From Thermomonas flagellata (GTDB taxonomy: Bacteria; Pseudomonadota; Gammaproteobacteria; Xanthomonadales; Xanthomonadaceae), in NCBI RefSeq assembly GCF_022419185.1, contig NZ_JAJOZK010000006.1:102900-166899 (forward strand): 64,000 nucleotides of DNA. The letters are read 5' to 3'. This document shows positions 46,245 to 53,341 of this stretch, one piece after another. The first letter of the stretch is position 1. Each line of letters opens with the position of its first letter. The notes beneath the pieces were generated by a model, which was given only the letters and a program-made list of their open reading frames with translations, was not told the origin of the DNA and ran no database searches. The translations under genes were made by a program, and so were the position numbers.

Positions 46245-47090
46245 TCAGAGACAGTCGCCGAGGAAGTCGCAAACGGCGTCGAAGGCCTCGCAGGCCAGGT
46301 AGCCGACGGCCACCAGGGGCGCGCCCACGGTGGCGACGGTGGCGACCGCACCGGTCACGCCCAGCGCCGAAACGGCAGCCGCTGCGCCGGCGCCGGCCGC
46401 CGTTGCCGCAGCGCCGGCCGCAGCGCCGCTGGCTCCGCCCTTGGCGCTGGCTTTCACCACCCGGCCGGCGACCTCCTCCACCTCAGCGGTGCCGTCGATC
46501 AGGTCGATGCAGCCGCGGACCAGCTCCACGCCGCCGCCGACCACGGCCCCAGCCACGCCGCCCGCCTTGGCAGCCTGGCCGATCGCGCTGCCCAGGCTGC
46601 CGCTGCCGGTGGCACCCGCGCGCTGCGCCATCGATTCGGTGCTCTTCGACGACACGCCGGTGCTGGTCATGCGCTTGGAGATGCCGGCTTTTTCCGCGGC
46701 CGCGTTGAACGCCCGGGTGGTCTCTTCCGAGCCCATCAGCTGCACACTGCGGTACTTGCCTTCCGCGCACCGCTTGACCAGCTTGTCTATACCGGGCCGG
46801 CTGGTGACATCCTTGACCTGGATGCGCTCGATGACCTTGCCGCCCTTGATGGTGACCAGATCGACCGTCTTGGCCGTGGCGCTCTGGGTAAGCTGGGTCG
46901 TCGCACCATTGGCTGACATCAGGTTGCGGACATTCTTCATGTCCTGCACCAGGATTTCGTGGATGTGGCCCTTGAGATGCGGATTCGCGCCGGCGCGGCC
47001 GAGGGCGCGCGCGATGACGCTCTGCTCGTAGCCGTTCTTGCCGATGATGACGGTCTGTTGCGAAGTCGAAGAGCTGCTGCGGCTGTCCAT
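46245..47090 (-). CDS. 281-aa protein: possible nuclease core plus glycine-zipper membrane region
   Basis: I recognise no named family. Residues 1-140 are mixed alpha/beta. They include HEILVQD (Glu45), TVDLVTIKGGKVIERIQVKD with Asp77 and a Q-x-K pair at 91-93, an arrangement found in PD-(D/E)xK nucleases of the QxK kind; this is weak evidence. Residues 140-170 are Ser/Thr-rich. Residues 170-268 are built from Gly/Ala zippers (AKAGGVAGAVVGGGVELV and a 45-residue Gly/Ala/Val stretch at 218-262), likely one or two membrane-inserting helices. Cys residues at 194, 267, 274 and 280 lie in the C-terminal part. It is first in the sigma-54 operon, with AAGGGG seven bases before the ATG, and is the best candidate for the effector. 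Confidence 0.6.
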   Translation of the reverse strand: MDSRSSSSTSQQTVIIGKNGYEQSVIARALGRAGANPHLKGHIHEILVQDMKNVRNLMSANGATTQLTQSATAKTVDLVTIKGGKVIERIQVKDVTSRPGIDKLVKRCAEGKYRSVQLMGSEETTRAFNAAAEKAGISKRMTSTGVSSKSTESMAQRAGATGSGSLGSAIGQAAKAGGVAGAVVGGGVELVRGCIDLIDGTAEVEEVAGRVVKASAKGGASGAAAGAAATAAGAGAAAAVSALGVTGAVATVATVGAPLVAVGYLACEAFDAVCDFLGDCL

Positions 47091-47131
47091 GAATGCCCCT
47101 TGGTAGGGATGTCGTTCTCATCCGCAACTAA

Positions 47132-47147
47132 TGCGATATCCGTGCCA
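47132..47147 (-). promoter_or_regulatory. Sigma-54 (-24/-12) promoter of the four-gene operon
   Basis: On the minus strand the sequence is TGGCACGGATATCGCA. It matches the sigma-54 consensus TGGCAC-N5-TTGCA at all bases but one (C for T next to GC), with the exact GG-to-GC spacing. The expected start is near 47121, about 30 bases before the ATG of the 281-aa gene. It would need a bacterial enhancer-binding protein, and one is encoded 175-190 bp away on the other strand. Confidence 0.85.
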
Positions 47148-47198
47148 ACCTCACGCAAGCCAGCGGCACGCCCATCGCAAAGACAGCCAGCAACAGAA

Positions 47199-47211
47199 TA
47201 AACCCTTGATT
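47199..47211 (-). promoter_or_regulatory. IHF-binding consensus between promoter and enhancer
   Basis: On the minus strand AATCAAGGGTTTA matches the IHF consensus WATCAANNNNTTR at every specified base. It lies in an AT-rich patch (47188-47225) about 55 bp upstream of the -24 element and about 80 bp from the repeats proposed as enhancer. IHF bending at this place is typical of sigma-54 promoters. Confidence 0.6.
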
Positions 47212-47288
47212 TAAAAGAATAAACACAGAGGGGCTGGCCAACGCACCCGACGATCTTCTCGCCGCAGGCAGATGCAGATTCCCCAGGC

Positions 47289-47337
47289 GTTCGCATATAA
47301 TGTTCGAATATAAATGTTCGAATGCACATGAATGTTC
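47289..47337. promoter_or_regulatory. Tandem GTTCG repeats, candidate enhancer sites; TATAAT box of the activator gene
   Basis: Related units GTTCGCATATAA (47289), TGTTCGAATATAA (47301), ATGTTCGAATGCA (47314) and ATGTTCTATACA (47332) follow each other every 12-18 bp. They lie 140-190 bp upstream of the -24 element, the normal distance for enhancer-binding proteins. A perfect TATAAT (47296-47301) inside the first two units could be the -10 of the activator gene, so the protein may also control itself. No good -35 is visible. Confidence 0.6.
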
Positions 47338-48908
47338 TATACACATGGGTAGGCGCAAGCGATCTGCGCGCCAGCCAGGCCCAACCGGACGATCCACGGC
47401 GCGGCCGCGCCCCGAGCAGGTCGGCAGGCGCCCACAGACAGGGCGGCAGAGGGCCCGTGGCCGACGCCCTGCTGCATCTGGCGGAAGATCTGGATGAAGC
47501 GGTGCTGCTCATCGACTACTTCGAACACGAAGCCAGCGCAGCGGCATCCGGCATCTCGTACTGCCAGTGGCTGGATGCCCAGTTGAAGCAGGCGGGCAAG
47601 CGTTTGCTGCTGATGCTCAGGCCGGTCGTCAAAGGCGACCCCACCTCCTTCAACTGGGCCTATGACGCCATGCGCCGGACCGTGCAGGACCATGAACGCG
47701 GGCGACCGATCGCACAACGGCACTATCTGGTCGGACCCGGCACCCCGACGATGGCGGCATCTACCCTCATCGTCGCGCGGCTGGACGCCTGCGCCGGTGT
47801 GCTCTGGCAGACCGACATTCGCAGCCCCCAGGGCTGCCGGCGGCTGGAACTGCCGTTCGACCTCAAACTCGAAGACGCCCCCGATCCGGCCAGCCATGCC
47901 GCCAGCCGCGCACCGGGCGAACCCAGCAAGGCCGGGCACGCGCCCGGCGCGCCGATCGTGCTCTCGCCCTCCACCCAGCGCGCCTGGCGGCTGGCCGAAA
48001 CCGCCGCGAAAAGCCAATGGCCGGTCCTGATCCTGGGCAGCACCGGGACCGGCAAGGAAGAGCTGGCCAGGCACCTGCACCGCTGTAGCGGCGCGGACAA
48101 GAACTTCATCCCCGTCAACTGCGGCGCCATCCCTGCCGAGCTGATCGAGTCGGAACTGTTCGGCCACAAGAAAGGCGCCTTCACGGGCGCCGTGAGCGAC
48201 CAGCCCGGCGTCTTCGAAGCCGCCGGCCATGGCATCGTCTTCCTCGACGAAGTGGGCGAACTGCCCCTGAAAGCACAGACCCGTTTTCTGCGCGTTCTGC
48301 AGGAGAAGAAAGTCACCCGCCTGGGCGAGCGCGTCGAGCGCGTGCTGAACTGCCGCATCGTCGCCGCCACCCACCGCCACCTGTGGCAGGCCGTCGAATC
48401 CGGGAGCTTCCGCGCCGATCTCTACTACCGGCTGGCCGGGCTGATCATCCCACTCGACGACCTGGCCCGCCGACCGGAGGACCTGAGGGCCATGATCGAT
48501 GCCTTTTGGCAGCAGACCACCCACGAAAACCCGGGTCTGCCCGGACGCGCACTGGACGAGTCCGCGCACCAACGCCTGCTGGCACATGCCTGGCCGGGCA
48601 ATGTGCGCGAACTCAAGGCAACGCTGGTGCGGGCCGCCTTCTTGGCCCGAGGGCCGCAGGTGAGCGCCTCCGATATCAACATCGCACTGGGACAGGACGC
48701 GCCGACACCTGCCAGCCCGCCGCCCCCATCAACCCTCCGCACTGCCCTGCCACACGCGAGCGCCGATCTGGACTTCAGGGCCCACACCAAGCGCTGCCAG
48801 CGCGAACTGGCACGACTAGCGCTGGATCAGGCCGGTGGCAACAAATCGCAAGCCGCCCGCATGCTGGGGATTTCGGTGCAGCATCTCGGGCGCGTGCTCA
48901 AGGGGTGA
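47328..48908 (+). CDS. CARF-domain sigma-54 transcription activator (RtcR-like architecture)
   Basis: A 526-aa enhancer-binding protein. An N-terminal CARF Rossmann domain (about 1-190) begins MNVLYTWVGASDLRAS and has the ligand motif GPGTPTM near residue 137. The AAA+ domain (about 210-440) has Walker A LGSTGTGKEEL, the sigma-54 contact loop GAFTGA, Walker B IVFLDE and the sensor region RIVAATHRHL. A Fis-type HTH closes the protein (NKSQAARMLGISVQHLGRVL). CARF domains bind cyclic oligoadenylate made by Cas10, so this is a likely signal-dependent activator. Start is 47328 or the ATG at 47322; neither has a clear SD. RtcR has the same layout, but no rtcA/rtcB is near. It diverges from the four-gene operon. 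Confidence 0.85.
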   Translation: MNVLYTWVGASDLRASQAQPDDPRRGRAPSRSAGAHRQGGRGPVADALLHLAEDLDEAVLLIDYFEHEASAAASGISYCQWLDAQLKQAGKRLLLMLRPVVKGDPTSFNWAYDAMRRTVQDHERGRPIAQRHYLVGPGTPTMAASTLIVARLDACAGVLWQTDIRSPQGCRRLELPFDLKLEDAPDPASHAASRAPGEPSKAGHAPGAPIVLSPSTQRAWRLAETAAKSQWPVLILGSTGTGKEELARHLHRCSGADKNFIPVNCGAIPAELIESELFGHKKGAFTGAVSDQPGVFEAAGHGIVFLDEVGELPLKAQTRFLRVLQEKKVTRLGERVERVLNCRIVAATHRHLWQAVESGSFRADLYYRLAGLIIPLDDLARRPEDLRAMIDAFWQQTTHENPGLPGRALDESAHQRLLAHAWPGNVRELKATLVRAAFLARGPQVSASDINIALGQDAPTPASPPPPSTLRTALPHASADLDFRAHTKRCQRELARLALDQAGGNKSQAARMLGISVQHLGRVLKG

Positions 48909-48983
48909 ATGCCCCCACCAACGACCCGCCCGGGATCGGGGGATTGCCGCGCCGCATCCTGCAGCAAAGCGGCAGCGCGCGCG

Positions 48984-49347
48984 GCCTCAAGCCCAGCCGG
49001 CTGGGATAAGGGTGGAACGGTGCCGGGCGCTGACGTGGCCGCGTTGCAGTTTCAAGCCCAGCCGGCTGGGATAAGGGTGGAACCGAACGATCCGACCGAT
49101 CTGCGTCGCGTGGAGTTTCAAGCCCAGCCGGCTGGGATAAGGGTGGAACTCAGTATCTGCATGTGCAGACGTTTGATATGTTTCAAGCCCAGCCGGCTGG
49201 GATAAGGGTGGAACGGATGGAAGGAAGTGGAGTATCTTGGTAAACGTTTCAAGCCCAGCCGGCTGGGATAAGGGTGGAACCAGCGCCATCCTCGGGGAAG
49301 GGAATGTCGCGCGTTTCAAGCCCAGCCGGCTGGGATAAGGGTGGAAC
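48984..49347 (-). CRISPR. CRISPR array, 6 repeats and 5 spacers
   Basis: 35-bp repeats lie at 48984, 49049, 49115, 49180, 49246 and 49313. Five are identical. The one at 48984 differs at two bases near its plus-strand 5' end, as terminal repeats do. On the minus strand the repeat begins GTTCCACCCTTATCCCAGC and ends GGCTGGGCTTGAAAC. It contains a perfect palindrome CCCAGCCGGCTGGG for a 7-bp stem, and gives an 8-nt tag CTTGAAAC like other type III crRNAs. Spacers are 30, 31, 30, 31 and 32 bp (49019, 49084, 49150, 49215, 49281). The degenerate end is far from cas2, so transcription runs on the minus strand from the cas side. Confidence 0.97.
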
Positions 49348-49423
49348 CGCGGATCTTCCAAGTACTTGCGCATCAACAGGAAAAAAGCGCGTTCATTCGG
49401 AACCTCGCGGACCATGGTGCGGA
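49348..49423 (-). promoter_or_regulatory. Putative CRISPR leader
   Basis: 76 bp between the last intact repeat and the cas2 stop codon, on the side where new spacers would enter. It includes a run of six A/T and is less GC-rich than the flanks. A short open frame crosses it and continues through the repeats; I take that frame as chance. No promoter boxes are clear, so array transcription may also come from the cas operon. Confidence 0.5.
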
Positions 49424-49777
49424 TCATAGCAGATCTTGCGCCCGACTCTGAACGGAAGTGACGCAGTCCGAAAGCGATGCCCCCTCGCGCATACCGGGAA
49501 AACAGGTGAACGCCCAGTTTTCGGCCAGGATGACGTCCGGCCCGGCAGTGCCTAGCACGCGGGCCGGTTCGGCCAGGACGGCGACGGCGATGGCGCCGCT
49601 GCCGCAGCCCAGCGCCCGCAGTTCCCCTTCCAGGCGGGAAAGCCGCTGCCTGTCCAGCACGCAATGAAACACACTTTTTTGCAGGCGTTGGCCATAACGC
49701 AACAGGCAGCGCTCCACCCGCGCCCGTTCCCGGTCATCGCTCAGGTCGTAGGCAATCCAGTACTGATGAATGGACAT
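49424..49777 (-). CDS. cas2: CRISPR-associated endonuclease Cas2
   Basis: A 117-aa Cas2, longer than the usual 90-100. The ferredoxin-like core is HQYWIAYDLSDDRERARVER, then CLLRYGQRLQKSVFHCVL, which are the first strand with its metal Asp and the following helix. Cas2 dimers hold two Cas1 dimers together for spacer integration. ATG 49777 is chosen because GAGG lies about 10 bp upstream; a GTG at 49786 would overlap the cas1 stop and add three residues. The C-terminal 30 residues (ENWAFTCFPGMREGASLSD onward) have no clear counterpart. Confidence 0.88.
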   Translation of the reverse strand: MSIHQYWIAYDLSDDRERARVERCLLRYGQRLQKSVFHCVLDRQRLSRLEGELRALGCGSGAIAVAVLAEPARVLGTAGPDVILAENWAFTCFPGMREGASLSDCVTSVQSRAQDLL

Positions 49778-49782
49778 GGTGC

Positions 49783-51603
49783 TCACGCCTCGTCGTCCGC
49801 CCCCGGGATGCCGGCGATGGGCATGGGCATGCTCCAGTCGCCGAGCATGCCGCGGGCAGCGGCGTCGGCATAGCTGTCGAGCATCTGCCCGATGCGGGCG
49901 GCCAGCCGTAGGCTGCCGTTGCGCGGGGGACGTTCCAGCATGCGGGTGAAATCCTGCACCATGCGCTCGCGCGCCTGCGGCAGCAGGCGCAGTTGGCCGT
50001 CGATCTCGGTAAAGCTCCCGGGCCGTATGACTTTCAACCCCACCCAGCGCAGGACGAGCCGGTCGACATGCGGGCGCCAGGGTTCCATCAGGTCGCTGAC
50101 CAACGCCTCATGGCGATCGTTGGCCTCATGCAGGACACCCAGCCAGGGATCGAGGCCCGCCAGGCGGATCCCGCGGGCCAGATGGTTGCGCAACAATCCG
50201 TACCCGTAATTGAGCAGGCTGTTGACGAGATCCCCGGTTTGGCCGTAGTGCCGGCGTACCTGGAAGTCGCCCAATGGCTGCAGCCGTCGCTGCAGCCAGC
50301 GATGGTAGTGCCGCGCGGCCCAGCCTTCCCAGCCGCGCACCACGCTGCTGCGCTCGCTGCGCGCGAGGGCTTGGCGTGCACGTTCCAACTGCGCGAGCAG
50401 TCGATGGTCGCCCGGCTGGTAACGCTGGCGCACCAGCCAGGTACAGGCCGCGAGCTTGTGCTCCACCAGGCGGGCCGCGAGGCGGGCCCGCTGGGCCCGG
50501 TCGAGCGCCTGGTGGGCGGCGTGGTGCGCGGCGAGCCGCCGGTAGCGCTGGGCTTCGGCTTGCTGGCCGACGATGACCAGCGGCGTCTGCCCCGGCGCGC
50601 CCATCAGCACCGGGATGCCCTCCAGCGCGCAGGCATCCAGCAGGGGGGTGCTGATCTGGCAGGGGCCATGAAGCGCGAGATGATCGATGCGCATCAGCGG
50701 CAGCTTGCGCACCGGCTGGCCGTCGACACTGACGACCAGATTGGCATCGGCGAGCCCAACGTGTGCGCCCGCCAGGTCGCTGTCGATCACGAGGGGGCGA
50801 CGCAGTCGTAGCGGGGCCGCACCCGGGCCGGTGCGCTCGGCCGCAGAGGAGGCGAACTGGAAACGCCCTTGACCAAAGCTCAGGCGCTCGCCCAGCCCGA
50901 CGGCGGCAAACAGCGCCAGCCAAGGCCTCCAGGCGGCAAGCGATTCGCCGCTGAGAATCAGTGGGCCAAGGCAGCCATTGATGAACATGGGGTGGCCATT
51001 CTGCGAGCGGGAGTGGTGTTTCGTCCGCCAGTAGCGCCAGACCGAGGTGTCGAGCGCGGGCGGCGGCGGCAGTTGGCCTTCGCGCCCGAACAGTTTGCGC
51101 AGCCGGGTCTGGCACAGGCGCAGAAAGCCGGGTTCATCCAGCGCGGTGCGGGGCTGCCCGGGGGCATGGGGCAGAGGCACTGGGGTCAGAAAGTTAAGGG
51201 TGAGATCGCCGGCTTCCGCCGGCGGCGACGGGAGCTGCGCGGTGCGCCACGGTGAAATGTGCTCGAGGCTGAAGTTCGGCTGCGCGCTGGGGTCAAAGCG
51301 GCTGAGGAGCCGTTGCTGCCACTGCGCGGCCTGCGCGGATTGCAGACCAAAGAGTTGCAAGGTGATCTCGATGCGCGATCCGGCCTGCCAGAGCAGGGTG
51401 TGCACGCTTTGCCCCGGGCTGTGCCAGAGTTGCTTGACCTGCCGCGCGTCCAACCCGGCGGCTTCGAACACGCCTTTGAACAGAGCTTCGAGCACGACCA
51501 AGGGGTGCGCCCGGCGCGGCGGGGCGTGGGCGCGCAGGACGAGGTCGATTTCCAGCCAGGCAAGCCCGGCAAGCTCCGAGGCGTGCAGCGGCGGCGGGCT
51601 CAC
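49783..51603 (-). CDS. cas6-cas1: Cas6-Cas1 fusion protein without reverse transcriptase
   Basis: A 606-aa two-domain protein. Residues 1-252 form a Cas6-type crRNA endonuclease ending in the Gly-rich loop VGLGERLSFGQGRFQF (about 235-250). From about 268 (RPLVIDSDLAGAHVGLADAN) it is Cas1: Glu426 in RGWEGWAARHYH, His492 in GVLHEANDRHEALVSDLMEP and the acidic Asp504/Glu507 are the metal-binding set for integrase activity. Cas6-RT-Cas1 fusions are known in type III loci; here the two domains meet with only about 15 linker residues and no RT. Start codon is GTG 51603, one base after the upstream gene. It would both process crRNA and integrate spacers. Confidence 0.85.
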   Translation of the reverse strand: MSPPPLHASELAGLAWLEIDLVLRAHAPPRRAHPLVVLEALFKGVFEAAGLDARQVKQLWHSPGQSVHTLLWQAGSRIEITLQLFGLQSAQAAQWQQRLLSRFDPSAQPNFSLEHISPWRTAQLPSPPAEAGDLTLNFLTPVPLPHAPGQPRTALDEPGFLRLCQTRLRKLFGREGQLPPPPALDTSVWRYWRTKHHSRSQNGHPMFINGCLGPLILSGESLAAWRPWLALFAAVGLGERLSFGQGRFQFASSAAERTGPGAAPLRLRRPLVIDSDLAGAHVGLADANLVVSVDGQPVRKLPLMRIDHLALHGPCQISTPLLDACALEGIPVLMGAPGQTPLVIVGQQAEAQRYRRLAAHHAAHQALDRAQRARLAARLVEHKLAACTWLVRQRYQPGDHRLLAQLERARQALARSERSSVVRGWEGWAARHYHRWLQRRLQPLGDFQVRRHYGQTGDLVNSLLNYGYGLLRNHLARGIRLAGLDPWLGVLHEANDRHEALVSDLMEPWRPHVDRLVLRWVGLKVIRPGSFTEIDGQLRLLPQARERMVQDFTRMLERPPRNGSLRLAARIGQMLDSYADAAARGMLGDWSMPMPIAGIPGADDEA

Positions 51604-51604
51604 A

Positions 51605-53341
51605 TCAGGCCACGGCGGGGTCGATCAGCTTGGCCTCGATCTGCTGCAGCAGCGTCTGGTAAAGCGCCTGCGCCGACGGCGCCGGAGATTCGGGGCCTGC
51701 GGCGGGTTGCGCAGGCGTTGCATCAGGCTGTTGCGCGGAATCCTTGGCAAGGATCAGCGAACCGATCACGTCGCCGACCAGCTTTCGACCGAGAAAGGCC
51801 CGCCCCGGCTTGGGCCGCGCAGCGGGGTTGGCCACGCCTTGCGACCACAGGTCGGCACCCATGAAGCGGGTGACGGCCTCATCGATTTCGTCCTGGGTCA
51901 GAACGCCGTGGGTGTTGAAGTTGCGGTAGTCGGCAAGCCTGAACGTCCGACCGTTGACCAGCTGAGTGGGGTTGTGAATGACTTCCCGCAGCTTATGCAA
52001 GGGGACATTGCCCAGCACATCATCCCAGGCACTGAGCGCGGCTTCGCCGACCATGTTGGCCTGGTAGGCCAGCGGCTCCGCACCCTTTTTTGTACTCCAA
52101 GGTGTCAGCGCAGGGGAGTTGAGCAGTCTGGAATCAGGTTTGGTGCGAAAGCGCATGTAGCGGCGTCGAGGGCGGTACTCCTCGAGCGCTTCCTTCGCCC
52201 ATTGATGGATCGCGTCGTGAAACGCGGCTTCGAGAAAGGTCAGGCTGCCGTTGATGGCTTCGAGCCAGCGCTCGGTCTGCAAGGCGGTTTCCACGCGGAT
52301 GGCCACCAGCAGGCAGGTGGCTTGCCGGGCATGGCCGAGAATGTGCTGCAACGCGGGCAAATCGGCATCCTTGTCCACTGGGTTGCCATTGAGCAGCCTG
52401 GCGGCCTGCTCCAGTGGCCGCAGCCAGCCGCGGGCGTCCGGATCGTCATGAAAAGGCGCGGCCATCGCCCAGGCATCGAGCAACGCACCACGACGCACCT
52501 GCTCCAGGCATTGACGGCGAACGCGCAGCGCGTCCATCGGGGTCTGGGTCAAAAGGCCGAGCGCGCCATGCTCGGTTTTGAACAGGTTTTGCGCCTTGTC
52601 GCCGGCCAGCAACACGGCCAGTTCGGCCAGCAGCGGCTTGATCGGCGGCAGCCCGCCCATGCTGGCGATGAGCAGCGTGCTTTGGCGATCATAAAAGTCC
52701 CGCAGTGCGCGCTCGATGCGCTCGGCAATCACAGGGGCGAGCGGACTGTCTCTGCTTTCCAGCCGTTCGCCGGGGTGAAGAAACACGCATTCGCTGATGG
52801 CGGTTTCGGGCAGGCCCTTTTTCACCAGCCAGCGTTTGAGGAAGGTGCAGGTGGCCACGGGTTCCTGCGCCTCTGAACCTCGATCCGTGCTGAGCACCAG
52901 CGCGCTGCCCAGCGGCGCAGGCCGAACGCCGGCGTTCTGCAAGGCGCGGGCCAGCCCGGCTTGTGCGGACTCGGCGGGTTTGCCGGGCTGGGCCTGCAGG
53001 CCCAGGCAATGCCTGAGCACGGGCTCGATCTTGGGCAGCATCAGTTGCAGGCACCCGTCCGGGCCGCGTTCAGGACGCGCGTCGGGGCTGGCTTGTGGCA
53101 GCCGCAGGCCGAACGTGTGACCGCTCCAGTCGGTAAAGACCGCTTCGGCTTCACGTTCGAGCAGGTCGGACGGCGTGTCGATGATCTCGGCATCATGCTG
53201 CTGTTCGAGCAGCCATTCATGGAAGCGGCGCACGATGGTTTTGTCGGGCATCGCGCGCCACAGCTTTCCCTGGTCATCCCGAAGCAGGATTTGCAGGTCT
53301 GAGGTGCCGTGGGTGAGGACGAGTTGCGCGCGAGAGTTCAT
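51605..53341 (-). CDS. Csm6/Csx1-like CARF-HEPN ribonuclease (divergent)
   Basis: A 578-aa protein in the type III operon. The N-terminal part looks like a CARF domain: first strand AQLVLTHGTSDLQILL, then SALVLSTDRGSEAQ and STLLIASMGGLPPIKPLLAE, which sits where CARF proteins have their ligand loop. The C-terminal half is helical and has R-N-F-N-T-H at 473-478, matching the HEPN RNase motif R-x4-H. The expected role is RNA cleavage when cyclic oligoadenylate binds. Similarity is by pattern only and the family is uncertain. The ATG lies 3 bp inside the end of the upstream RAMP gene. Confidence 0.65.
   Translation of the reverse strand: MNSRAQLVLTHGTSDLQILLRDDQGKLWRAMPDKTIVRRFHEWLLEQQHDAEIIDTPSDLLEREAEAVFTDWSGHTFGLRLPQASPDARPERGPDGCLQLMLPKIEPVLRHCLGLQAQPGKPAESAQAGLARALQNAGVRPAPLGSALVLSTDRGSEAQEPVATCTFLKRWLVKKGLPETAISECVFLHPGERLESRDSPLAPVIAERIERALRDFYDRQSTLLIASMGGLPPIKPLLAELAVLLAGDKAQNLFKTEHGALGLLTQTPMDALRVRRQCLEQVRRGALLDAWAMAAPFHDDPDARGWLRPLEQAARLLNGNPVDKDADLPALQHILGHARQATCLLVAIRVETALQTERWLEAINGSLTFLEAAFHDAIHQWAKEALEEYRPRRRYMRFRTKPDSRLLNSPALTPWSTKKGAEPLAYQANMVGEAALSAWDDVLGNVPLHKLREVIHNPTQLVNGRTFRLADYRNFNTHGVLTQDEIDEAVTRFMGADLWSQGVANPAARPKPGRAFLGRKLVGDVIGSLILAKDSAQQPDATPAQPAAGPESPAPSAQALYQTLLQQIEAKLIDPAVA

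Noticed and set aside
47328..48908. Classical RtcR regulator of RNA repair
   Set aside because: Same domain order, but no rtcA or rtcB in the window, while a sigma-54 promoter points to a different operon; RtcR-like origin is still possible.
48987..49664. A 225-codon minus-strand frame through the CRISPR array with a repeated peptide
   Set aside because: The repeated peptide is only the translated CRISPR repeat; the rest is leader and antisense/out-of-frame cas2.
50790..50850. A reverse transcriptase domain between Cas6 and Cas1
   Set aside because: The linker is about 15 residues and there is no YADD-type motif.
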